DNA of 64,000 bases, taken from NCBI GenBank assembly GCA_002307065.1, contig DBTN01000039.1, positions 1 through 64,000 on the forward strand, in the 5' to 3' direction. Shown here in pieces: positions 42,276-49,319 of this stretch. The stretch comes from Akkermansiaceae bacterium UBA1315 (GTDB lineage Bacteria > Verrucomicrobiota > Verrucomicrobiia > Verrucomicrobiales > Akkermansiaceae). The position numbers and the translations under genes were made by a program. The notes under the pieces were generated by a model. That model worked only from the letters and a program-made list of their open reading frames with translations. It had not been told where the DNA came from and made no database searches. Position 1 is the stretch's first letter, and every line of letters begins with the position of its first letter.

Positions 42276-42740
42276 ATGAAAGACTCCATCCTCGAAAAAA
42301 TCGAATCCCTCGGCCTCAAACTTCCCGCCGCTCCACCTCCGGTTGGCGCTTATATCAACTGTGTTCGCACCGGCAACTTGCTGTTTCTTTCCGGCGGTCT
42401 GCCAATCGACGGCGAACGAAAAATCATCGGCAAAGTTCCCTCCGCTGTTTCGATTGAAGAAGCCCGCGAAGGCGCCCGCATCATCATCCTCAACCGCCTC
42501 GCCATCATCCTCGAAGAAATCGGATCGCTTGATAAGGTGAAACAAATCGTCACGCTCAACGGCTTCGTCAACTCCGAGCCGGACTTTTACAACCACCCCC
42601 AAGTCATCAACGGGGCCTCCGAATTGCTCGTCGAAATTTTCGGAGAAAAGGGCAAACACACGCGCACCGCCCTGGGAGCCGCTGCCTTACCGCTGAACGT
42701 CGCGGTCGAAATCAATCTCATCGTCGAGATCGAAGATTGA
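42276..42740 (+). CDS. RidA-family enamine/imine deaminase-like protein
   Basis: This 154-residue protein is of the YjgF/YER057c/UK114 family. Diagnostic segments are LFLSGGLPIDGE, AILEEIGSLDKVKQIVTLNGFVNS, FGEKGKHTRTALGAAALPLNVAVEI, with the conserved Arg in HTRTALG and the Glu in the last strand. RidA proteins deaminate reactive enamine intermediates made by PLP enzymes. This sequence belongs to the longer variant with an N-terminal helix, so it may not be the canonical RidA. Its stop codon overlaps the start of the tatD-like gene by one base (TGATG). Confidence 0.88.
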   Translation: MKDSILEKIESLGLKLPAAPPPVGAYINCVRTGNLLFLSGGLPIDGERKIIGKVPSAVSIEEAREGARIIILNRLAIILEEIGSLDKVKQIVTLNGFVNSEPDFYNHPQVINGASELLVEIFGEKGKHTRTALGAAALPLNVAVEINLIVEIED

Positions 42741-43552
42741 TGCCGCTTTGGATCGACAGCCACAATCACCTTCAAGACGCCCGCCTCGGCGATCCACAAC
42801 CGGTCGTCGCAGCGATGCGAGACGCCGGAATCGAACAGTGTGTCGTCAACGCAACCCATGAAGGCGATTGGGCAGACGTCGAACAATTGGCGAACGATCA
42901 TCCGGGTTTCATCACACCGGTTTTCGGCATTCATCCTTGGCGCGCCGACACGGCCACAACCGGTTGGGAAAACCGGTTGGTCGATCTGTTAGAAAAATAC
43001 CCGCAGTCGTCGGTCGGTGAATGCGGCTTGGACGGCTGGATTTCCTCGCCATCTTTCGATGTTCAGCAACCGGTTTTCCAGACCCAGCTTCGCATCGCTC
43101 GCGAGCTAGATCGCCCGATCACCATTCACGCGCTGAAGGCGTGGGAACCGCTGTTCGAGGCATTCGAAAAACAACCGCCGCCTCGCCGGTTTCTCATGCA
43201 CTCATTTGGCGGATCTTGGGAAATCGCTCAACGCCTACTCCCCCTCGGCGCGTTTTTTTCATTTTCCGGTTATTTTCTCCACAGCCGGAAATCCGCCGTG
43301 CTCGAAACCTTCCGGAAAATCCCGCGCGACCGCATTCTCTTGGAAACCGACGCGCCGGACATGCTTCCGCCTGCGGAATTCATCACGCATCCGCTGGCGG
43401 AAAATCGAAATCATCCTGCCAATCTTGCTTCCATCGCAACCGCTCTAGCGAAATCGCTCGATATAACGCCAGAAGTCCTCGCCAACATGACCCGCGAAAA
43501 CCACGCCTGCTGGATCTCGGACTTTAATCCGAATTCCTCCGCTTCGGACTAA
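42740..43552 (+). CDS. tatD: TatD-family metal-dependent hydrolase
   Basis: This protein of about 270 residues has the metal-site motifs of the TatD group: HxH near the N-terminus (WIDSHNHLQD), the Glu in VGECGLDGW, the His in MHSFGGS, and the Asp in LLETDAPDML. TatD-type enzymes are DNases or 3'-5' exonucleases in some bacteria and act in DNA or RNA quality control. ATG 42740 shares a base with the ridA stop. The C-terminal codons are part of a bidirectional terminator hairpin. It is also the site of a dense cluster of ACCGGT palindromes. Confidence 0.88.
   Translation: MPLWIDSHNHLQDARLGDPQPVVAAMRDAGIEQCVVNATHEGDWADVEQLANDHPGFITPVFGIHPWRADTATTGWENRLVDLLEKYPQSSVGECGLDGWISSPSFDVQQPVFQTQLRIARELDRPITIHALKAWEPLFEAFEKQPPPRRFLMHSFGGSWEIAQRLLPLGAFFSFSGYFLHSRKSAVLETFRKIPRDRILLETDAPDMLPPAEFITHPLAENRNHPANLASIATALAKSLDITPEVLANMTRENHACWISDFNPNSSASD
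42916..42977. repeat. Cluster of ACCGGT palindromes inside tatD
   Basis: ACCGGT occurs at 42916-42921, 42959-42964 and 42972-42977, three copies in 62 bases, with further copies about 120 bases upstream and 95 bases downstream. It is one of the densest examples of a palindrome that recurs through the whole window. See the first finding. Confidence 0.9.
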
Positions 43553-43564
43553 AGTCCGAGATCC
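43512..43564. terminator. Bidirectional terminator between tatD and the GST gene
   Basis: A perfect 15-base-pair inverted repeat is formed by GGATCTCGGACTTTA (43512-43526) and TAAAGTCCGAGATCC (43550-43564), with a 23-base loop that contains a second inner inverted repeat (TCCGAA/TTCGGA). AATTTTC follows on the plus strand. The tatD stop codon lies inside the right arm, so the hairpin encodes the end of the TatD protein. Confidence 0.75.
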
Positions 43565-43569
43565 AATTT

Positions 43570-44484
43570 TCACTTCATAAACTCCAGCTCTGGCCCGAGC
43601 GGAACGATCTGCGATGGATTGATATCATCGTGGGTGAAATAATAATGCCTTTTGATATGATCGATATTCACCGTCTCCGCAATTCCCGGACGATGATATA
43701 ACTCGGTCAAATACCGGTGCAGATTTCGATAATCAAAAATCCGTCGAAGATTGCATTTAAAATGCCCGTGATACACCGCGTCAAATCTCACCAAGGTGCA
43801 AAACAGCCGCCAGTCCGATTCGACAATTCGATCACCAAATAAAAACCGGTTCGCCCCAAGCCGATCGTCCAAAACATCCAGCGCGGAGAACAATTCCTCA
43901 AAAGCCTTGTTATAACTATCCTGACAGGTCGCGAAGCCCGCCTTATACACGCCGTTGTTCACCTTTTCGTAAATCATTTCCGACAGCGCCGCCTGCTCAT
44001 CCTCGATATCCGGCGGAAACAGCTCAACCTCACTGCTGGTAAGCGCGCCGAAGCCTTCGCAAAACATCCGGCAAATGTCGTCTTCGGAATTGTTAACGAT
44101 CCGGTTCAGGTCCTTGTCCCACAAAACCGGTACTGTTACCCGCCCTTTGAACGACGGATTGCTTTGGACGTAAGCCTCGCTCAGAAACTCAAATCCATTC
44201 ACCGGATCAATGGTATATCCCGGTCCATGCCGGAATGCCCACCCGCGTTCGTCACGAATCGGATCAATCACCGACATGCTGATCGCTTCTTGCAGTCCCA
44301 TCAGTTCCCGCACGATGACCGTTCGGCTGGCCCATGGACATGCGAGCGAGACATACAAATGATAACGCCCGCCCACCGCCGGAAAACCCGTCGAACCATC
44401 GGCGGATATCCAATCTCTGAACTCGTCCTCCTGCCTCGCAAATTCTCCGGTTTCAGACTGCTCTTCAGGAAACTGCGCGTTCAT
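43570..44484 (-). CDS. Glutathionyl-hydroquinone reductase-like GST
   Basis: This 304-residue protein has the Xi-class GST features of YqjG/EcmB type enzymes: the thioredoxin-like N-terminal motif YVSLACPWASRTVIVRELMG with the catalytic Cys in CPW, and VTVPVLWDKDLNRIVNNSEDDICRM. A C-terminal helical domain follows, with SDWRLFCTLVRFDAVYHGHFKCN and HYYFTHDDINPSQIVPLGP. Such enzymes reduce glutathionyl-hydroquinones using glutathione. The gene stands alone, convergent with tatD, with terminators on both sides. Confidence 0.9.
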   Translation of the reverse strand: MNAQFPEEQSETGEFARQEDEFRDWISADGSTGFPAVGGRYHLYVSLACPWASRTVIVRELMGLQEAISMSVIDPIRDERGWAFRHGPGYTIDPVNGFEFLSEAYVQSNPSFKGRVTVPVLWDKDLNRIVNNSEDDICRMFCEGFGALTSSEVELFPPDIEDEQAALSEMIYEKVNNGVYKAGFATCQDSYNKAFEELFSALDVLDDRLGANRFLFGDRIVESDWRLFCTLVRFDAVYHGHFKCNLRRIFDYRNLHRYLTELYHRPGIAETVNIDHIKRHYYFTHDDINPSQIVPLGPELEFMK

Positions 44485-44529
44485 CCGCTAAAGATTGCCG
44501 CCGTTTTTTTAAAAGCAACCTTCGTCCTC

Positions 44530-44569
44530 AAAATAAACTCAGCCGCGACAGGAAACCCGCCGCGGCTGA
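44530..44569 (-). terminator. Intrinsic terminator after the sigma-70 gene
   Basis: TCAGCCGCG (44539-44547) and CGCGGCTGA (44561-44569) form a 9-base-pair stem with a 13-base loop; on the minus strand it is followed by GTTTATTTT. It lies 32 bases beyond the stop codon of the leftward sigma factor gene. Confidence 0.8.
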
Positions 44570-44600
44570 ATTCAAACACACTACTGTTAATAAAAAGCGA

Positions 44601-45458
44601 TTAAGCTTCGGCGAAGTCGCCAACCGGTTTTGGAAGGGGCTTCTCTTTCTTGCGAAGCGCTTTGCGCATCTTTGTAAGGGCCGAATTTTGAAGCTGGCGG
44701 ATTCGCTCACGCGTCACTCCAAATTCGCGACCGACTTCTTCCAATGTCAAAGGCTTGCGACCGTTGAGACCGAAGCGTTCGTCGATGATCCGGCGTTCAC
44801 GATCATCCAGCACGGAAAGCAGACCATCGAGTTCACCATGCAAGTTTTTGTCGGAAAGCATATCCAGCGGATTCACGGCGCGGTCATCGCCGATGACTTC
44901 GCCAAATTCGGTGGCTTCACCTTCGTTGATCGGAGCATCCAACGACGTCGGACGTTGCGACGCTTGTTTGAGCATGGCGAGCTTGCGACGAGGAAGACCC
45001 ACTTCGTCCGCAAGTTCTTCGTCGGTCGGCTCACGGCCGAGCGCTTCTGCCAGCATGGTGGAAATGCGACGCATTTTCGCAATCTTATCGACCATGTGGA
45101 CCGGAAGACGAATCGTCTTCGACTGATTTGCAAGAGCGCGTTTGATGGACTGTTTAATCCACCAAGCGGCGTATGTGGAAAGTTTACCGCCCTTTTCCGG
45201 ATCGAATCGTTCCACGGCTTTCATCAGACCGATGTTCCCTTCGGAAATCAAGTCGGTCACTGGCAGTCCGTAGTTCGAATAATCCTGAGCGATCTTCACG
45301 ACCAGCCGGAGGTTGGCGCGGATCATGTGGGAGCGGGCCTCCGGGTCGCCGTTTTTGATGCGCTCGGCAAGAGCGACTTCCTCTTCAGCAGTGAGAAGAG
45401 GCGTCTTGGAGATCTCGCGCAAGTAGAGCTTGAGGCTGCTGTCTGATTCGTAAGCCAT
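44601..45458 (-). CDS. Sigma-70 family RNA polymerase sigma factor (short, RpoD/SigA-like)
   Basis: This 285-residue protein carries regions 1.2 to 4.2 of a primary-type sigma factor. Region 1.2 is SLKLYLREISKTPLLTAEEEVALAERI, region 2 includes LRLVVKIAQDY, GLPVTDLISEGNIGLMKAVERFDPEKGGKLSTYAAWWIKQSIKRAL with the aromatic melting residues, region 3 starts at RLPVHMVDKIAKM, and region 4 ends LTLEEVGREFGVTRERIRQLQNSAL. Region 1.1 and the long non-conserved insert of large RpoD proteins are missing. It is therefore a compact primary or group 2 (RpoS-like) sigma factor. A terminator follows. Confidence 0.92.
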   Translation of the reverse strand: MAYESDSSLKLYLREISKTPLLTAEEEVALAERIKNGDPEARSHMIRANLRLVVKIAQDYSNYGLPVTDLISEGNIGLMKAVERFDPEKGGKLSTYAAWWIKQSIKRALANQSKTIRLPVHMVDKIAKMRRISTMLAEALGREPTDEELADEVGLPRRKLAMLKQASQRPTSLDAPINEGEATEFGEVIGDDRAVNPLDMLSDKNLHGELDGLLSVLDDRERRIIDERFGLNGRKPLTLEEVGREFGVTRERIRQLQNSALTKMRKALRKKEKPLPKPVGDFAEA

Positions 45459-45720
45459 AATGATTTGGGCTGGGGTTCCTAATTAAGCGTCGTCAAAAAG
45501 GCGTTTATTCCGTTTTTGTGAAAAAAATGCATGGTGAATACATTTTCCGGAAATCTGAACCTTTCTGAAGATGCTCTCTTCTTCATCTTTGCAATTTCCG
45601 TGCCCGGGGCGATATTCGTCATTCGATCTATTCAACTCACTAACCGCCAGTGTCCGAGCTGAATTCCAACACATGAATTGACGCCCTCAATCGTGCAAAA
45701 TGAACGGCTCGATGGTCATA
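45459..45720. other. Intergenic region between the sigma-70 gene and pyrD
   Basis: No gene is supported here; the 310-base gap between the two divergent genes runs on to 45768. Short frames on both strands lack family similarity and normal codon use. The part nearest the sigma gene is AT-rich (for example TTTTTGTGAAAAAAATGCATGG near 45510) and is the likely leader and promoter region, but I see no convincing -35/-10 pair. Confidence 0.5.
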
Positions 45721-45734
45721 TTGACACGTGTCAA
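45721..45734. promoter_or_regulatory. Perfect 14-base palindrome upstream of pyrD
   Basis: TTGACACGTGTCAA is a perfect palindrome 34 bases upstream of the proposed pyrD start. It contains TTGACA on both strands, which could serve as a -35 element, but no good -10 hexamer follows at a normal distance on either strand. It could be a binding site for a dimeric regulator. Confidence 0.4.
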
Positions 45735-45768
45735 GATGGCAAAGTGCGCCATTTCGGTAAATTGATGG

Positions 45769-46842
45769 ATGGGGAAGTTCGACAATTCGCGTCGATTCCC
45801 TCACCGTTTTGCCGTGCTTGACGCAACTTATCCGCTATTCCGATCCGCTCTTTTTCGTCTCGATGCAGAAGTGGCGCACCACACCAGCCTGAAAGCGCTA
45901 CGTTTTGCGGAGCGAACCGGTTTGTTGGGAGCCATCTGCGCAATTGATGAATTTTACTCACCCGTTGAGGTGATGGGACTCTCCTTTCCCAACCGGGTCG
46001 GTCTTGCGGCTGGCTTGGACAAGGAAGGAAATACCATTGATGCCCTGGGGCGACTCGGATTCGGATTTGTGGAAATCGGGACGATCACCCCACGGCCCCA
46101 AGCGGGAAATCCAAAACCTCGCCTTTTCCGGTTGATTCCTCATGAAGCAATCATCAACCGCATGGGTTTCAACAATCCAGGCATCGAGGTCGGCGTTGAA
46201 AATGTGCGGGCGACTCGCCATTTCAACGGAGTCATCGGTTTCAACATCGGCAAAAATAAGGACACGCCGAATGAAAACGCGGCGGACGATTATCTCGCCT
46301 GTCTTCGCGCTGCCTACCCGGTCGCGGATTATGTCGCGGTCAATCTTTCCTCGCCGAACACGCCAGGCCTCCGCGATTTGCAAGGAGCGGAAGCCAGCGC
46401 TCGGTTGCTCGAAACGCTAAAAAAGGAGCAGCAGCGTCTCGCCACCGAACATGGAAAAGCCGTGCCTTTGCTTTTTAAAGTCGCCCCCGATCTCGACGAA
46501 GCCCACATCCGTGATCTGGCGAAGGTTTTCCGGGATGGAGGATTGGACGGACTGATCGCGACGAACACGACGCTCGATCGCGCACGGGTCATCGATCATC
46601 CGAGCGCTCAGGAAGCGGGCGGACTTTCGGGCAAACCGGTCCTGGAAAAAAGCACGGAGGTGCTCGGCTTATTCGCGAGTCATCTCGGGTCGCAAATTCC
46701 CATCATCGGCGTGGGTGGGATCTTTTCGCTGGCCGATGCGCAGGCGAAAATCGCCGCCGGTGCGGCGCTCGTGCAAATTTACACTTCGTTCATTTACCGA
46801 GGTCCGAAGCTCGTGCGTGAATTGGTCGAAGGACTTGGCTGA
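45769..46842 (+). CDS. pyrD: Dihydroorotate dehydrogenase (class 2, quinone-dependent)
   Basis: This 357-residue enzyme oxidises dihydroorotate to orotate in pyrimidine synthesis and passes electrons to the quinone pool. The N-terminal amphipathic helices (YPLFRSALFRLDAEVAHHTSLKALR) that dock class 2 enzymes to the membrane are present. FMN-binding and active-site blocks include NRVGLAAGLDKEGNTIDAL, INRMGFNNPGIE, VNLSSPNTPGLRDLQ with the catalytic Ser, IATNTTLDR and the C-terminal IIGVGGIFSLADAQAKIAAGA. ATG 45769 is used, but a GTG 39 bases later would also leave the helices intact. Confidence 0.94.
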   Translation: MGKFDNSRRFPHRFAVLDATYPLFRSALFRLDAEVAHHTSLKALRFAERTGLLGAICAIDEFYSPVEVMGLSFPNRVGLAAGLDKEGNTIDALGRLGFGFVEIGTITPRPQAGNPKPRLFRLIPHEAIINRMGFNNPGIEVGVENVRATRHFNGVIGFNIGKNKDTPNENAADDYLACLRAAYPVADYVAVNLSSPNTPGLRDLQGAEASARLLETLKKEQQRLATEHGKAVPLLFKVAPDLDEAHIRDLAKVFRDGGLDGLIATNTTLDRARVIDHPSAQEAGGLSGKPVLEKSTEVLGLFASHLGSQIPIIGVGGIFSLADAQAKIAAGAALVQIYTSFIYRGPKLVRELVEGLG

Positions 46843-46853
46843 TCCCGTGGGGC

Positions 46854-46869
46854 GCAAACTTTAGTTTGC
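46854..46869. other. Short hairpin after pyrD
   Basis: GCAAAC and GTTTGC form a 6-base-pair stem around TTTA, 11 bases after the pyrD stop codon. No T-run follows (TCTTCAC), so it would be a weak terminator at best. Its core AACTTTAGTT is similar in form to the arms of the terminator at 43512-43564. Confidence 0.4.
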
Positions 46870-46921
46870 TCTTCACACAAATGGCGGCCTTTTTAAAAAC
46901 CCAGATCTAACAGAAAACCCA

Positions 46922-47857
46922 ATGATCGATTCACCTACCGCCGCACGCCTTGAATCCGCTGTCTGTTCGGTCGTCCGCGGCCAAAAAGAGGTGATCCGCC
47001 GAGTGCTGGCCTGCATGATTTCCGGGGGGCACGTGCTGCTGGAAGACTATCCCGGAACCGGTAAGACCACTTTGGCGAAAGCCATCGCAAAAGCCATCTA
47101 CGGCACGGTTTTTAAACGTGTGCAGTTTACTCCGGATCTCCTGCCCTCGGACATCCTCGGGGTTTCAGTGCTTGATCCGCGCACCCAGGAATTCCGGTTC
47201 CATCCAGGGCCGATTTTCACCGATATTCTTTTGGCGGATGAAATCAACCGCGCCTCACCGCGAACTCAAAGCGCGCTGCTCGAAGCGATGGGTGAACGCC
47301 AAGCGACGGTCGAAGGGGAACGGCACGATCTCGACCGCTTGTTTTTTGTCATCGCCACTCAAAATCCGGTCGAGTTTCGCGGAACTTATCCTCTCCCCGA
47401 AGCGCAAATGGACCGATTTTCCATGCAGTGCGCACTCGGTTATGTGAGCGCCGAGGAGGAGGTCGCGATCCTCTCCGATCAGGTGGAAACTCATCCGGTC
47501 GATACGCTGGAGCCCGTCGCCAATCGCGAGGAAATCCTCAATCTGATGAGCGCCGCGAGGAAAATCCGCTTCAGTGATGAGCTCCGACATTACGTCGTGG
47601 CATTGGTCGGGGCGACGCGCGGGCGTCCGGAAATTCAGCTCGCCGCCAGCCCGCGAGCGTCGTTGGCTTTGATGAAAGTTTCCCAAGCGCTTGCCCTTTT
47701 TGAAGGCCAGGAATTCGTCACTCCCGAAACCATTCAAGCGGTCGCGGCAGATGTGATCGCCCACCGGTTGGTCCTCGCGCCCGAGGCGAAATTTTCCGGC
47801 CTGACTGCTCGCCGGGTTGTCGCGGATCTCATTGCCGAAACACCGGTTCCCGTGTAG
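46922..47857 (+). CDS. MoxR-type AAA+ ATPase
   Basis: This 311-residue AAA+ ATPase has Walker A in LLEDYPGTGKTTLAKAIA, Walker B in DILLADEINRASPRTQSALLEAM, sensor 1 in FFVIATQNPVEFRGTYPLPEAQMDRF, and a C-terminal lid with ASPRASLALMKVSQALALFEG. MoxR ATPases act as chaperone-like maturation factors, usually with VWA or DUF58 proteins encoded next to them. A DUF58 gene follows after 12 bases and a transglutaminase-like gene after that, a widely conserved three-gene set. Its product and the complex's target here are unknown. Confidence 0.94.
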   Translation: MIDSPTAARLESAVCSVVRGQKEVIRRVLACMISGGHVLLEDYPGTGKTTLAKAIAKAIYGTVFKRVQFTPDLLPSDILGVSVLDPRTQEFRFHPGPIFTDILLADEINRASPRTQSALLEAMGERQATVEGERHDLDRLFFVIATQNPVEFRGTYPLPEAQMDRFSMQCALGYVSAEEEVAILSDQVETHPVDTLEPVANREEILNLMSAARKIRFSDELRHYVVALVGATRGRPEIQLAASPRASLALMKVSQALALFEGQEFVTPETIQAVAADVIAHRLVLAPEAKFSGLTARRVVADLIAETPVPV

Positions 47858-47869
47858 GTTCCACCGTTT

Positions 47870-49276
47870 ATGGACCCGGCAAACCCTGTTCAAGCCATCC
47901 GCCCGACCGGGGTGTTGCGCGACGGGCTCGACCGGTTTTTATACTTTTCTTATTCGGCGAGCGCGCGAGTCGGTTTCTTCTTTTCGCGGCGGATCCGCCC
48001 GGCGGGAATCGCGCTGATTTTTCTGCTGATCCTCGCAACCGGCCTGGGCGTCGGACATCAGCGCGATTCGGTTTATTACATCTTTTCGTTTCTCTGCGCT
48101 CTGATTCTGATCGCTTTGCCCTGGGCGTTTTTGCGCAGCGCGAAAATCCAAGCAAAACGTGAGCTACCCCGATATGCAACCGCTGGCGAACCGATGAAAT
48201 ACATCATCGAAGTGACCCATACCGGTCGGCGAAAACTGCGCCACGCCTGGCTTTCTGAAACCCTTCCCGACCCGCGGCCGGGTTTGACGAATTTCAAAAA
48301 TCTCCGTGAGCCCGGCGAAGAAGAACGGAATCTTTTCGACCGCTCGCTCGCCTACTATCGTTGGCAATGGCTGATTTCCCGGCGGCGGATTTTCAGCGAA
48401 AATTCCTGCCCGGATTCGATTTCACTCTCCCCCGGAGCTTCGTGTCGGTTAAATGCCGAGCTGGTGCCGCGCCGACGGGGAGTGATCCAGTTAAACGATT
48501 TGCGGCTCCTGCTTCCGGATCCCTTGGGCATCGTGCAGCGTTGCCGGAAAGTGCCCGCGCCCGTGGCGATCGTCACCGTTTTACCGCGGCGTTTCCCCCT
48601 CCCCACCTTCGAAATGCCGGGCAACACCCGCTTTCAAGTCGGCGGTGACACGAATACCAACGCGATCGGCAATGCCGGCGAATTCGTTGGCCTGCGCGAC
48701 TACCGACCCGGCGATCCGCTTCGCCAAATCCACTGGAAAAGTTGGGCAAAAACCAGGCGCGCGATCGTCAAGGAACTGGAAGATACATTCTACCCACGAT
48801 ACGGATTGGTCCTCGATACCTTTCCGGAAGACCCGCACGGTGCGGTTTTTGAAGAGACCCTTTCAGTCGCTGCGTCCTTTGTTTCGTCGCTGGATCGGAG
48901 CGACTCGTTGCTCGATCTGATGTTTATCAAGGACGAAGCCCATATCGTCACCGCCGGGCGCGGGCTGGCACGCACGGAAAAACTGCTCGAAGTTCTCGCC
49001 GGTGTCGAAGCGGAGGAATCCGCGGACTTCGCACCGCTCTCGCGCTTGGTATTGCAGCATCGGGACGTGCTCACCTCTTGCCTCGTGATCTTATGCGGCT
49101 GGGATGAAAGCCGGGCAAATTTCTTAAAATCCCTCCAACGAGGTGGAATCATCTGCGCCCCCATCGTCATCGGAACCGGCCCGAAACCGGAAGGTCTGCC
49201 GGTTCATTGGCTCGAATCCGGAAAGGTCGGCACGGACCTGAACAAGCTGCCGCGTCACCTGCAAATCGAATCTTAA
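47870..49276 (+). CDS. DUF58 domain protein
   Basis: This 468-residue protein has two N-terminal membrane helices (IALIFLLILATGLGVG and YIFSFLCALILIALPWAFL), a beta-rich region, and then the DUF58 motif FVGLRDYRPGDPLRQIHWKSWAKTRRAIVKELE. The following half has a VWA-like fold suggested by GLVLDTFPEDP and SLLDLMFIKDE. Such proteins are thought to be clients or partners of MoxR ATPases at the membrane. It lies 12 bases after moxR and about 43 bases before the transglutaminase-like gene. Confidence 0.9.
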   Translation: MDPANPVQAIRPTGVLRDGLDRFLYFSYSASARVGFFFSRRIRPAGIALIFLLILATGLGVGHQRDSVYYIFSFLCALILIALPWAFLRSAKIQAKRELPRYATAGEPMKYIIEVTHTGRRKLRHAWLSETLPDPRPGLTNFKNLREPGEEERNLFDRSLAYYRWQWLISRRRIFSENSCPDSISLSPGASCRLNAELVPRRRGVIQLNDLRLLLPDPLGIVQRCRKVPAPVAIVTVLPRRFPLPTFEMPGNTRFQVGGDTNTNAIGNAGEFVGLRDYRPGDPLRQIHWKSWAKTRRAIVKELEDTFYPRYGLVLDTFPEDPHGAVFEETLSVAASFVSSLDRSDSLLDLMFIKDEAHIVTAGRGLARTEKLLEVLAGVEAEESADFAPLSRLVLQHRDVLTSCLVILCGWDESRANFLKSLQRGGIICAPIVIGTGPKPEGLPVHWLESGKVGTDLNKLPRHLQIES

Positions 49277-49319
49277 CTCTCGAAAGCCCATTTACACCGT
49301 CCATCCACCGCCCCGCTTT

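Noticed and set aside
45483..45674. A 63-codon minus-strand frame in the gap between the sigma-70 gene and pyrD.
   Set aside because: No start-site support, no similarity to a family I know, and atypical codon use.
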